From Scytalidium lignicola (taxonomy: Eukaryota > Ascomycota > Leotiomycetes): a stretch of 64,000 nt of DNA. A program made the translations under genes and the position numbers. The number at the start of each line of letters is the position of its first letter. Within the stretch, counting starts at the first letter, position 1. Where the stretch lies: positions 62,001 to 126,000 of the forward strand of contig NCSJ02000097.1 in the NCBI GenBank assembly GCA_002812745.2, written 5' to 3'. The notes under the pieces were generated by a model. The model ran no database searches, was not told the DNA's origin, and was given only the letters and a program-made list of their open reading frames with translations. Shown one piece after another: positions 33,632-45,060 of this stretch.

Positions 33632-35329
33632 TCAACTCCCATTTGTCTTCTTCCTCGAGAGACGAGCCTTCGCCTTTGCCTCTTTGGCCTTCCCCAACCG
33701 CCAGTCGCATCCATCGGCAAACTCGCAAATCTGACATTTGAATGCTTCGTGAATTCCAACGCCCTCGGGTTCTCTTTCACCCTTCCACCATTGCAGCTCG
33801 CGTTTGACGTATTCGTCCAAAGCGGGTTTGTCCATGGCAAAAGACTTGTTTCCAATAATTTCCCCATCCACGCTAGATCTATATTCCGCATTTAGAATGG
33901 GGCTAAGTGATGCCGTATTGGGATTTAGAGTTCGTTGGAATTCTGTGATCATAAGAGACCAAAGTCCAGAGAGTGAATTGTGTTCTAGGAGTGTAGACAG
34001 AGTATCTTGTCTTGTTTCCATGTTGAGATCTTGAGATGGATGCGATTCTGCATCGTGGAAGGAATCATCATCAAGACTTCCAGTATTGGCGATGAATGAA
34101 TCAGAAAATGGCGCGTTAACATCAAGATCGTAACGGGATGATATTATGCTGAAGTCAACTTCGTTGTTTGCAAGTCTCTCAAGCAGACCATGATATAGCA
34201 TAAGTTGCATCTTTGTGGGACGGAAGGCAACCCCGGATGGCAGAGTCTTGGCAGTTCGAGTTTTGACATCAGTAATATATATCTTTTTGCGGGACGAGCT
34301 CTTTGGAGTTTCGTTGGAGTTACCACTGCGTAGGTTGAAATAATCTCCGAGTGTTGTCTGATTTTGAGGGAGAGGATCTTTCTCTGCAGCTTGGAGGCTT
34401 TCTTCTAGGGTCGTATCTGGGCAAATATAAGAGAGTCCGTCGATTACGCCGTTAACGACAAGTCCATCTATGGTTCCCCATATCTCTAACTCCCTCGTCT
34501 GGCCAGTAATTTGCAGAGTACGCAACCCTTGAATAACATTCCATATCCGAATACCCCAGGCATCCTCTTTTGTTTCGATATCAATAGGCACAATTGTGTG
34601 CACTTGCGATTCAAGTTGTTGATGTACCGCACTGCCGCGCTTCATGGCCGGAGTTGGATCTTTCTTCCCATACCGAGTCCGGGTTAACGTATACCAATAC
34701 TGTAATTCACACCAAGCTGGAGATACCAGATCCGTTACTGATAGTGGTTTCTTTGGCTGAGTGCGAAACCGTATAAGGGGAGAGCGATCATCTTTTGGCT
34801 CATCTCTAGGTGGAATCACTTTTGAAGAAGCTTCCTCTTCATCACATGATTGCTCATTCGAAGGGGGTAGCTGGCCAACTAGACGCAGCTTAAGCGTCAG
34901 TCAGATCAACTTAAATTCAACGAAAGCTAGTAATTTATGCTTACATTGTGGTGAGACGGCCTGCTCGGTCCTAGCTGACTGACTGATCTCTGCACTAACC
35001 ATCTCCGCATCTTGTACTGCTTGGTACAAAGGGGAGAGCTTCTCACTCCCCAACACATGAGCTGGTGTGAGAAAATTTGCCGCTTCATGATATCCTACCT
35101 CAGCACCAAAAGGATGATCTTCAATGTCCTTGAGGGAGGAAGCGTCTGCGGTTTTTGGGGTGGCAATCAATTGCCATATAATATCCTCTTGCTCTGGGGA
35201 AAAGTCCGACCCGTACTCGCTCTCATTATCATTCAATGATTGTGTAAGTTCGGTATCGGCGGCAGGACTCGCCATGCCAACACGTTCTCGTCCTGGTCCA
35301 TGAAAGGCTGAGGTTTGTTGTTGTAGCAT
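33632..35329 (-). CDS. EXO5: exonuclease V, EXO5/DEM1 (Fe-S, mitochondrial DNA)
   Basis: Exo5/Dem1 is a RecB-like single-strand exonuclease. In yeast it is needed for mitochondrial DNA maintenance. The inferred exons are 35329-34945 and 34878-33632, giving 543 aa; the 66-nt intron is in phase 1. The nuclease core shows PLSVTDLVSPAWCELQYWYT with the first cluster cysteine, KRGSAVHQQLE, IWGTIDGLVVNGVIDGLSY with the metal-binding Asp, and IYITDVKTR, the D-x-K motif. FRPTKMQLMLYHGLLERL follows. The C-terminal CQICEFADGCDW supplies three cysteines, so four cysteines are available for a 4Fe-4S cluster. The N-terminal 140 residues are acidic and disordered. No clear mitochondrial presequence is visible at the first ATG; a later Met (MASPAADT) is an alternative start. 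A CACGTG site lies 75 bp upstream. Confidence 0.9.
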
Positions 35330-35973
35330 TAGCGATAAGATCTTTCCCTCGAGTTTTATCGATAAGGAATGAAACGCGCTGGTACGTGTTGGTGTCGCGT
35401 ATCCACGTGATCAGTTATAACCGCCCTTGGTTGATTTTATAGAAGAGTCATCTAAATTTATCATTATAATGCTGCCTATATGGCATTCCGACTTATGACT
35501 TATAAGCGTACAGGCATAATCGCATTTAAAAGGGTCATCCGTTATGAAAGCCACAGTTCGTTAGNAAAAAAAGTCCGTACGCTACATATTGAGAGACTTA
35601 AATGGTAGCCTTGCGCACTAGTGTTTAGCAAAATATACATAGACTAACCCAAAAATACAGATATTTACATTGTTCAGGAACAGAAAAGGAAATCTGTCCA
35701 GCTTCTGCCTTTCCAAACATCGCCGAGTGAGTCGCGTGGAATTAACCTGCCGCCTGAAGCCCGGTTTCAGATATTTTAGGTGACATGCACAGCTAGCTTG
35801 ACGTCTGTATAGTCAACAGGTAACCACGATAAACAGGCACCCATAATCCATATTATTACCTTGTTTACTCTACCAGAGTCTGTAGTATTACGTTCTAGAA
35901 GTCTTTCTGTATATATATCTTTTCCCCCTTTTATATCACGTGATCATAATCCTCACCCCCCCCCCCTTTCACA
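35330..35973. promoter_or_regulatory. shared divergent promoter, EXO5 / F-box gene
   Basis: This 644-bp spacer has two CACGTGAT elements, at 35404-35409 (close to EXO5) and 35937-35942 (about 32 bp before the F-box start), and a C run just before that start. An N lies at 35565 before an A run. Confidence 0.5.
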
Positions 35974-36647
35974 ATGATCTCTTGTCCTCCGATATCAAAG
36001 CTCGAAGTGCAAGAGTTAGAACAGCAAGAATATGATGAGGGAAATCTCTCGACTTTGCGGCTTATGTCTCTTCCCACAGAGCTCCATATTCAGATTTCGC
36101 GCTACCTATCTTACCCCGATGCCCTGGCTCTCAAACACACAAACCAGCATTTCTTCTACCTAGTTTGTACTGATGTGGACTTGAAAATTGAGTGGTTAAT
36201 TGAAAGACGTCGACTTCATCTTGATTGTCCCCATGAGGGCTGTGAATTGGGAAGTGATACGAGGTTTTGTAGAGGCAGCGTAAGGTAATGGCTCATCTTC
36301 CTTGTTTTCTATTTTTGGTAGCTCGGTGGAAATCATACACTTTTTTTTAGCTATATTATTTGAGGACTAATAGCNAAAAAATCTTTACTAACATAAACAG
36401 ACTCCTTATGAAGCGAAGAAGAGAACACTTTGAATGTGACTCTGAACCTGGTGGAAGGGGATGTTTGATCTATGGGACAGATGTCTGTATTCATAAAAAG
36501 AAGAAATCTACTCTGGAGAAGCTGAGAAAATGGTCTGTATCGGTTCTTCAGAAATCAATGATTTGGTGGTTCCTTATTGGCTTAGCTGGTCTGATTTGTG
36601 CATGGACTTGGCTTGGATTTAGTACGGTGCTTGTTACGACACTTTGA
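35974..36647 (+). CDS. small F-box protein with C-terminal transmembrane helix
   Basis: The inferred exons are 35974-36284 and 36401-36647, giving 185 aa in consistent phase 2. The intron holds the N at 36375, so the frame is unaffected. An F-box lies at about residues 30-65: LMSLPTELHIQISRYLSYPD, ALALKHTNQHFFYLVCTDVD. Two Cys-rich pieces follow (LDCPHEGCEL and FECDSEPGGRGCLIYGTDVC). After a Lys-rich stretch, the protein ends in one hydrophobic helix, MIWWFLIGLAGLICAWTWLG. A tail-anchored or single-pass F-box protein is unusual. A role as an SCF substrate receptor at a membrane is inference only. The Cys pattern (C...C and C...C...C) could bind metal, but I recognise no named finger. Confidence 0.72.
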
Positions 36648-36948
36648 CTTTTGAGATGACATCGGATGGAAAAGAGTAATGTTACCATGTATTATTATTG
36701 ATATAGAGCTGTGATACTCTTGTATTTAAATAGAAGTTAATAATGCGTAATTAGAATGATGATAAAAATGACACAATAACGCAACGATAAATTGGCTTCA
36801 CGACTATGTGTTTATATTTATGTATTATGATGATATATACCAGTAACCTTCTATCCTCAGTAGACCACTTCCTACGATTTAATTTTAGTCTAACCACTTT
36901 TTTCCATGGATATACAAATGCAGAGCTAACCAGGTTATCTTTCAACCT
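36648..36948. other. convergent intergenic region, F-box gene / HIS5
   Basis: This 301-bp AT-rich stretch lies between two 3' ends, with no gene visible. Confidence 0.4.
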
Positions 36949-38249
36949 CTAAACCGCATTGGATTCCTGAGCGTGTACATTTCTTATGACTGTCTCAATC
37001 TCCTTCAAAAATCTCGTAACCTCTTCCTCTGTTCCAACTGTAATTCTCAAGCATCCAAGGCAACCATGCTCCTTTCCTCTAAATCTAACTACAACACCCT
37101 TATTTTCCGCCAGGTTTTCATATACTTTCAACGCCGTTTTGTTGTCAGGTTTTCCTTCCGCATTTAATATCTCTGCCAGTAAAAAGTTGCTCGCGGCGCC
37201 GCCTCGGAACCTCCCCACACCATTGATCTTTGGTAACTCTGACAACAACCTATCCCTCTGTCTCAGGATCTTACTTCTGTTTTCTCTCATAACCTTTAGT
37301 CCTCCGTCCTGTAGCGCTTGGCAGGCAATGGCACTAGTTGGACTACTTATGTTATAAGGTGCTTTTAGGTTGTTGAGCAGAGCAGCGATAGGAGGTGATG
37401 TAAATGCGGCTCCGAGTCTGATCCCGGCCAGCCCAAAGGCCTTACTTAACGTCTGCATAACGACCAAATTCGGCCACTCCAGAACCCATTCTGCCAGTGA
37501 AGATCCTTCAGGAGCAAAATCAATATATGCTTCGTCAAGGACAACAACACCATTCCAACTTGGGTGTTCAAGGACTTGTTGTAGATCCGATTTTGAAATT
37601 AAAGACGCGGTAGGATTTCCTGGTGAGCATATATAAACTAACTTTATATGCTCTGCTTCAGGGGAAGATAGAACAGAACTGATAGCTGGTACATCAATAC
37701 CAAATTCAGGGGCGGGAAGTAACGGGACTTTGACTAAACCAACATCATTCACTTGCGCTGAGACGGAATACATGCCGTAGGTAGGGGGGCAGACGAGGAT
37801 TTTGTCCCGGCCTGGGACACAAAAGCACCGTAATAAAGCGTCAATTGCTTCATCGCTACCTACGCCGACAAATAAATTTGCAGGAGTAAGCGTCTTAGAA
37901 GTGTGGTGGTGAGTATTGCGAAGATTGCAGAGAAGTTGCTTTAAGTCAGGTTGGTGAGGATCAGGATAGCGATTGAGACCCAGAAAGTTGATAAATTGAT
38001 CCACAGATGGTTTTGGAATGCCATTGATATCTAAAGAAGGTCCATATGCATTTTCATTGGCATCGAGAAGGATGTTCGTGCCATCATCCTTATAGTCACT
38101 ATAGCGATGTATGAGTCAGGATGCGACAAGGCTGCTGCTATTTTGAGAGTGAAAGAAGCTTACTCTCGAGCACAGCGATATGGTTCTAATGCTAGAATAT
38201 TTGGACGAGCACATTTCTCCAAATTGAAAGGAGAAGCTTTTCTAGACAT
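36949..38249 (-). CDS. HIS5: histidinol-phosphate aminotransferase
   Basis: This PLP enzyme converts imidazole-acetol phosphate to L-histidinol phosphate in histidine synthesis, in the cytosol. The inferred exons are 38249-38164 and 38098-36949, giving 411 aa; the 65-nt intron is in phase 2. The N-terminus is MSRKASPFNLEKCARPNILA, then the spliced CARDDYKDDGTNILLDANEN. Class-I/II aminotransferase signatures follow: VGVGSDEAIDALLRCFC, PPTYGMYSV, YICSPGNPTASLIS, VVLDEAYIDFAP and the PLP-lysine motif QTLSKAFGLAGIRLG. RFRGGAASNFLL and CLRITVGTEEEVTRFL close the small domain. Length and motif order fit fungal His5. The start was chosen because it gives the usual conserved N-terminal segment. Confidence 0.95.
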
Positions 38250-38899
38250 TTTGAAGTGAGCAATTCGTAGGTGTCTTGAGAATGATGGAGGGGCAAAGAA
38301 AAGTTCCGGGTTCGGCCTCGAAATATACTGAACTGATAAGCCAATCAGCGACGGTTAAATAATTGTGTTACAAGGCTGCGGTTTTACATTAGGACAGCCT
38401 CGCGGTTCTCATAACTATATTTACAAACTGGGATTATTTGCGATCTTTGACATAACATATGATATGTATCATATTAAATATCGCCAGTGGTTTAAGCAGA
38501 CAATTTAAAGCATGAAAGTTTCCCAATTCACTAACCTGATCTTCCATTTCCTCGCATCATCATCCTTATTCAGATGAAAGGTGTGGTTTCAACGCTAGCA
38601 CTAGAAGTAGATATTCGTCCACATTAATATCTTGCTGGCAATTTCCCTAGAACTGCCAGGACTCGGAATGGAATAGGTTTTCATCATATAGAGCACAAAT
38701 AGTAAATAGCAAATCAAAGCTATCACCACCGGAAAAAGTATCTCATTAATGGCATTTCATTTACTCAATGCTCATGTTGCTGTTCTGAAATACGGAACAG
38801 GCTAATAATAACAGATCCCTAGCTAATCCACAAAACACCAGAACTCCAGATAATGCTAGTAATCCTTCCACTTTAGGAGGTGATATCGTAACATTGAAC
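38250..38899. other. intergenic, HIS5 promoter and AP-2 sigma 3' end
   Basis: This 650-bp AT-rich stretch has no gene. It should contain the HIS5 promoter; I did not find a convincing Gcn4-type TGACTC element near the start codon. Confidence 0.4.
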
Positions 38900-39783
38900 T
38901 CATTCCAACTTGTCCAGGTGCTCTAACCGTGTCAAGACAACCTGTTTGCTCGTCTCTTCGATCTCACCAGCTAAGAAGACTTCATCTAAAATGGCATATA
39001 CCTATAACTCGGCATTAGCGTGAGGCCCATCAACCAAACCATTCCTCCCCAATACCCTGATATCTAGTAATCTTGCCATCTGATTTCCTTCCGTTACCAC
39101 CACTACCACTAATGAAACTACGCACCTTGTAAAAATTAAACACCAGATCCAATTCACACACGTTTCCAAAAAAGCTATCTAATACCTCGACGAAGAAGTG
39201 TATAGCCTCGAGATAAGCCAGCTCGTTATCATTGGCGTCCACGCAGACGCAGAAGAATAGCCCCGCATAGCGCCGATAGACTATCTTGTTGTTACGGAAT
39301 TCGACAAAGTTGGACTGGTATTTCTGATCGCGCGGGGCGACAAGGCGGTGGACCTATAGCAGATTAGGTGAGCTATACATGAACGAGGATATATCGGATT
39401 ATGGTTCAGTTGGAATATGGAGATAGAAGGAGATTAGAAGGAGCTAAGAATATTGGAGGTGGAGTGATATTGATTGTGGTCTCCAGGCAACCTTGGATGG
39501 TGTTTGTAGATGTGGAATTGGATTTGAAATTGCGCATACCTCGCCCTTCAGTTTGATCTTCTCTTCATCAGTATACGGCGCGTACCACTTCGCTAGACGT
39601 GTCTTTCCCCTATATGCGTCGCACGAGTCAGCTATTATTCACTCCCCAATCTGCCCTGCCTCTTCCGCGTCTTGCTTCCAGATTCCTAGCCGCTGCTTCA
39701 TAGACTGTAACCCTAGCCAGCTAAGGATTTGTTAGGGATTTGACATACTGTCGGTTTTGTATCAGGATGAATGAGAGCACCAT
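38900..39783 (-). CDS. APS2: AP-2 clathrin adaptor complex sigma subunit
   Basis: This is the small (sigma) subunit of the plasma-membrane clathrin adaptor AP-2, used in endocytosis. Four exons are inferred: 39783-39749, 39609-39540, 39353-39126 and 39001-38900. Together they give 144 aa with all phases consistent. The spliced protein reads [100 protein letters not shown] and [20 protein letters not shown]. The [16 protein letters not shown] block and the total length distinguish AP-2 sigma from AP-1 and AP-3 sigma. Intron density is high for such a small gene, and introns 1-3 are 124-186 nt, longer than the local norm. The first exon is only 35 nt and encodes 11 residues plus two bases. Confidence 0.93.
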
Positions 39784-40364
39784 CTTTGCGACGAGATGCC
39801 CATGTGTTCTGGGGTCGTAATGAAGGGCGGTGGTAGTGGAAAGAGAGAAGCTACCCTTCGTTTCTAAGCGGAGTTCAATGGGTGCTCGTCGTAGATTTCC
39901 ATGTCGGGGCCGACACGACCCGATTCGGCCGATCAAGAATTCAAGGCGCTGATTACTAATCCGCCTTTTGTCTAAGGTAATCAAACGTCTGTTTGCTCGT
40001 TCCCATGCGAGAGGTTCTGGATTGCGTCATTGCCTCGCATTCCGTTATCAATGCTGTGGCTTTGCCTCGGCGGCTTGAGAGAATTAATTATTCATCAACG
40101 CCAATTATTAACCATTGGAACGGCGTTTGAGAGACGAGGCTGCGGTGCATATACAACTAAAATCCGAAACCCAAAATATATATAAGAGCTTGTGGAGCCC
40201 AGCGTAAAAGCTCAATTGATCACTGCAGTAGTTAAAGCCCTGTCTTCTAAGTCCTGATATATTTCACCACTTTATATATTATCTCTCTTGTCTTCACATT
40301 TGTCTATATCTGGTTGTAGATATCTCTAGATTATAAAAGGAGACGAGGCTGTAACGGTATCACC
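39784..40364. promoter_or_regulatory. shared divergent promoter, AP-2 sigma / reductase
   Basis: This 581-bp spacer lies between divergent starts. It has ATATATATA-type elements near 40176-40182 and 40258-40280, preceding the reductase start. Confidence 0.4.
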
Positions 40365-41585
40365 ATGTCGGTTCCAGCAAGCAACGGCAAGACCGTCCTA
40401 ATAACAGGCATTAACGGCTACATTGCCAGTGTTTTGGGCCAGCTTCTCCTTACAAAGGGGTACCATCTACGTGGTACGACTCGTCGAGCAGCTAGTGCCG
40501 AGCCCCTTCTCTCAGGTCCCTATGCTGCCTATAGAGATCGAGTCAAGATCTACGAGGTGCCTGATATGACGGTGGATGGGGCATTCGATGAAGCTTCAAA
40601 GGGTATATCTTTCTCTCTTAAACTTCTGCCAGCTTTGACCAAGAATTACTGCTAATACCACATCTAGGTGTCCATGGAATTTTCCACACTGCATCGCCCA
40701 TTAGTTTTAGCCTAGACAGTTACGAGATGATGATAATCCCTGCTGTAAAGGGGACTGAAACCATTCTGAACTCGGCCCTTAAAGCAGGGCCTCAACTATC
40801 CTCTGTGGTCGTGACCTCATCTGTCGCTGCTGTGACGAATTATCCAACACCAATTCCAGACTATGTCTTCAATGAGTCAAATTTTGCATCCATTGCCTTG
40901 GAGACAGCAGAGAGAGATAGAGCCGAAGGCAAGAAGACCCCTTCTGGGTTATTGTATACTGCAAGTAAGACTGCAGCTGAGAAAGCACTATGGAAGTTTA
41001 AGGATGAGCATAAGGTTGGTTTCTCTATGGCCTCTTACCTCTCATCTGTAGACAAAGCTGACAAGCACTTAGCCTCCTTTCGCTATAACAGCAATAAATC
41101 CAGCTGTTGTGACCGGCCCCCCAGTCTTTCTCCCAAGCAATCCTTCAGGCCTCAACGAAACTCTCCGTCCCGTTTACGCTGTCTTTTCAGGTACCACCTC
41201 TACAATCCCGCATAATATCGGCAGCGGAGGCTACGTCGACGTTCGTGACGTGGCTAAAGCACACGTCTGGGCATTCGAACACTCTGATGTCGCAAACGGC
41301 GAGCGGTTTATTACTTGCCAGGGTTTCGGCCCGGGTCAAGCCATTGCTGATGTGCTGAGAGAGAAATACGAAGGCACAAAGATTGGAGAGAAAATCACCA
41401 AGGGGGAGCCAGGAAAGGGTTATGAGGGATATAATAAGGATACCGGAAAAGTGGACTACGTTCGATGGGTGAAGGGTGCGGTACAAGTCGATGGAGGCAA
41501 GACGGAACGAACGATGGGTATTAAGTATATTGACTTCCCGCAGAGTATAGTTGATACGGCGAAAGTACTGGAGGCACTGCTTTAG
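40365..41585 (+). CDS. NAD(P)-dependent aldehyde/ketone reductase (Gre2/DFR-like)
   Basis: This is an extended short-chain dehydrogenase of the dihydroflavonol-reductase/Gre2 type. The inferred exons are 40365-40602, 40668-41014 and 41073-41585, giving 365 aa in phases 1 and 0. The nucleotide-binding motif is VLITGINGYIASVLGQLLL (GxxGxxA form), followed by an Arg-rich loop (RGTTRRAAS) consistent with NADPH preference. GVHGIFHTASPIS, VVVTSSVAAVTNYP and the catalytic YTASK motif follow. FAITAINPAVVTGPP and GGYVDVRDVAKAHVWAFEHS complete the family signature. Substrate is unknown; related fungal enzymes reduce methylglyoxal and other aldehydes or ketones. The residues after YTASK (TAAEKALWKF) are typical. 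No cluster of biosynthetic genes surrounds it. Confidence 0.87.
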
Positions 41586-41902
41586 TGTAGATTCCGATAG
41601 TGTTCATATGCACAGAGTTTTAAATTTCCATAATGGCGATCAATGATAGAACAAATTTATAGACTTGTCTTGAATGTGGTTATATTGCAACCCTTCAGTT
41701 AGGTTAATTATTGGTGTCTATTGCGGCCTATGCACTGGAGTGAGATATCTTAACGCTCTTAGGAAGTAATATATACAAATAGCTCTGATGGAATTCGAAC
41801 ACCAATGCCCTATTTGCGCCCCACAAATGGGCTATTAGAAGACTACCTTATACCTTCCATGTCCTTGGTTAATACTACACGGGAGCTGAAATCTAGCTCC
41901 CA
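41586..41902. other. convergent intergenic region, reductase / NMA111
   Basis: This stretch holds two short inverted repeats. One, at about 41807-41832, has a 9-bp stem with a 7-nt loop. The other is GGGAGCT/AGCTCCC at 41881-41901, ending just before the NMA111 stop. I see no gene. A tRNA was considered and rejected. Confidence 0.4.
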
Positions 41903-44900
41903 TTAGACCACACCAGCATCATCATCGGCCTCAGACGTATCATTAGGTGCTACATTAATACCATCGTGGCCTTCTCCTGGTACTGCTTTCCCTTGTTCAT
42001 AAGTAACTCGCTTCCAGCCCGACGGTTCTGAAGGCTCCTTGATCCACTCCATGGTCGGGAAATAGTGATCATTCTTCTTCATGGTGATGACCCACGGCAC
42101 GTTATCGAAAGTCATAGCTTTCAGGCGGAAATCTGTTTCAATGTCAGTCTAAATGCTCAGCAAGGTAGGGTCAAGGAGGGAGAGGCTTACATGTATTGTC
42201 CGGAATGTCGATGACCTCCTTAAGGAAGGATTCCAGATCAGGGGTAGGTTTGCCATTGACGTGGGTAATGAAATTTGTAGGAGCTAAACCATACTGGTAT
42301 GCGGGCGAACCTCTAGTTCGCGCTGAGACATACACTTCGCTATGTAATTTACTGATTTGTTGCCTGACGGCATGGTGAGGCCTGTGAAGAATAGCACCAC
42401 AGAATGAGATAGCTCTTGTGGTCTCAAGGTCGTCTGCCGAGACTGTTGGAAGCTGGATGTGCATCTCAACGCAATCTCGAACGATAACTGCGTCGAGGAC
42501 CTCGTGGTCATACATGACATCGAGTTCATTTACTCGTGTAATTATCTTGCCATTAAGAGTAAGAATAACATCTCCTTCTAATAATGCAGCCGCTTCTTCG
42601 CTTCGCTCAAATGTCCTCTTTCGGACCATGAAGAGTTGATGGCGGGAGGAGTTATCTTCTGCAACTTTCCTGATCCATTCTTCTGACACTCCCATAATAC
42701 GAGCCTGACTCATCTGGATTGCATTAAATTCTACACTCAACATACGAAGTTTTGGCTCAATGCCATTCTGTATTTGCTTTATGATTGGAAGAAGTGTGGG
42801 TGTAGCAAGGCCAAGGTGATAATCGGTGTCCTTTGAGGTTGTAGGAGATCGCTCTCCGAGGTATGTCAACCATAATGCTTGAACACTGCCATCCTCACGA
42901 ACAAGGACACCACTTCCACACTGGCCGCTAAGGCTAGTGTCCACTGTGATAGCATCTACATTGATAGCTCGGTATCGTGGAGCACCCCCATTGGCAGGAA
43001 TTGCGACAGCAGTAATATCCGTAATTGTTGTCTGAGCAATAACGATTCGCATATTCTGGTTGAAACCAACAAAGTAAGTTGAAGCTCCTTGGGTAATATG
43101 AGTTGTGCTTAATTTAGCGCTTTGAACTGGGGCATCCACGAGTGATGGATCGTATTTGATGATGGCATAGTTCTGTAGTGGATGCAGGAACACAACCTTC
43201 CCTTCAACAATAATAGAATCAGCAATTGTGATTGCAATATCACAAAGATCATATGGAACTATAGCTCGAGATATGATAACTAAGCCTTTTTCAGCATCAA
43301 TCACCACACCCATGCCCCATTTGCGATTGCGAGGGAATCCATCAAGCTTAACCGGCATGTGACATAATACACGAACAAAACTTCGCACGATATCTGCAGC
43401 CGCTGGATGTTGAGTATTCTCTAGCTGGATGAAGCTGGCGGATCTTCGAACCGGGGGAACCTCCGGAAGAGCATCAGCTAGATCCGTAAAGTCCCAGAGT
43501 CCTGTCTCATCATTTCTAACAGCTAATCGCATCTTACTTGACCAGTGGCGATCGATATGCAAGATGCTGGTGTTTAAAGTATGCAAGTCTCGGAGGTGTC
43601 TGTAAGTAACAACAACTCGGGCTTTGTCGGGAATGCCCTTCATAACCTCAATGAAGGCGTCTAGATCGGGAGTCTTCTTGTGATCGACTGTTTGAATAAT
43701 CCACCCATTATCTGTGCTCTCAAACCGGAAGGATCCGGTAGCTTCACAAACATAGACACCTTTACAAGCAACCGCATACAAGCGTGCCTGCTGATAGGAT
43801 AGATTATGGAAGCTTGCTCCAGCCACAGAGACAAAGCGATCTGGAGTGATCTTATGTAGATCGCCAATTTCAACTTCGACCTCTATATCCTCGCCGCCAC
43901 GCTGTAATAGTAAAGTGACCTTGTCGCCTACACTGGAATCGAGAATGTCATCCAAACGAACAAACTGCGTTAGCAATTCGCCATTAACCTTGATCAGCAC
44001 ATCACCCTCCTCAATTTTGTTGTCAGAGGGGCCTTCAGGGAGCACGATTTCTGCCACTAACATGCCAGTCTCCTTAGGGAAGTTTGTGCGTATGGCGCTC
44101 TCCCATTCTGGTGTCAAGCCAAGTCTGCGACATTCATCAAAGGGCTTAATCATCCATTGACACTGTATTGTACCTCGAGTGATTGGTTTGCCTTCTTGCA
44201 AACATCTCAGTGCTCGAAGAGGGCGATCTAAAGGCAGGAAGTAATCTGTTGCCGCCCCATCCGTTCTGCCACCGGCCTGTATTGCCACCGCATACCCATC
44301 GATGTTAACAACGGGACTACCAGAACTTCCACCACTAGCAGCAGCAGCAGCTTGAATATAATTGGTATTGAAATCGCTGTAACCCTCGCCGTATTCTGGC
44401 GCATTTCTGTCTAACCGACTGATAACACCGGATAAGATACTGAGCTTTTCACCAGCATCGTTTCCTACGACTCTAATTTCAGCCCCAACTCTTGCCAAAT
44501 CCGGTCTCAAAACTAATGCCGTCACTGGCATGTATTTGATGAGGTTTGGGTCGAACCGGAGGATACCGAAGTCGTGAACTGGATCGCGATACACCGGGTA
44601 ACAATCAACTTCCTCGTGGTTGTCAAATATGCAGTAACCCCAAAATGGCCCCGATCCGACGACATGACGGTTCGTCATGATATACCTGCGAATACGTTAG
44701 CGGCCTCTAGTGATCAAAGAATAGCTATACGAACCCTTTCTCCGCATCGACGACGAAACCAGTAGCTTCACTAGTCAACGCAGGGTCGGTATCGAAAGAG
44801 CACGTCTGGCAGAAACGTATCGATACCACATTCCGGACTACTTTCTCAATCGCTGCTTGCCATTCTGCTGTATCTCCTGGCGCTCCAATCACTGTTTGGA

Positions 44901-45060
44901 GTCTCGTGCTTTCCTCTTCATCGTACATGCTGATCTCCGGAGTGTTTTCCCCAGCTGACTCTTTCCCATTAACAACTCGGTGTTGTTTTAATGGGCGTTC
45001 ATCGGTTGAGGTTGGGTATTGCTTTCTTTTCGTGCGCTGTGCACCATTTGTCCCGTTCAT
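41903..45060 (-). CDS. NMA111: NMA111 nuclear HtrA-like serine protease
   Basis: Nma111 is a duplicated HtrA/PDZ protease linked to apoptosis-like death and lipid homeostasis in yeast. The inferred exons are 45060-44735, 44685-42191 and 42132-41903, giving 1016 aa in consistent phases. The first protease domain keeps the triad: His in [12 protein letters not shown], Asp in [12 protein letters not shown] and Ser in [15 protein letters not shown]-like segments follow ([10 protein letters not shown] and [15 protein letters not shown]). A second, degenerate protease half ([20 protein letters not shown]) is present, as in all Nma111 proteins. The N-terminus holds a basic [18 protein letters not shown] segment, a likely nuclear signal. 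The ORF is open and in frame for 75 more codons upstream to an ATG at 45285, encoding a mitochondrial-presequence-like segment (see findings). The internal ATG has the better context (A at -3). Confidence 0.94.

Noticed and set aside
41785..41870. tRNA-like signal: TTCGAA motif beside a hairpin with 5-bp stem and 7-nt loop
   Set aside because: The putative T-stem does not pair in any register, no acceptor stem can be formed, and the loop lacks T33. It is not a tRNA gene; at most a chance resemblance.
39800..42000. Reductase as part of a secondary-metabolite cluster
   Set aside because: The neighbours are AP-2 sigma and NMA111; no polyketide or peptide synthase, P450 or cluster regulator is present anywhere in the window.
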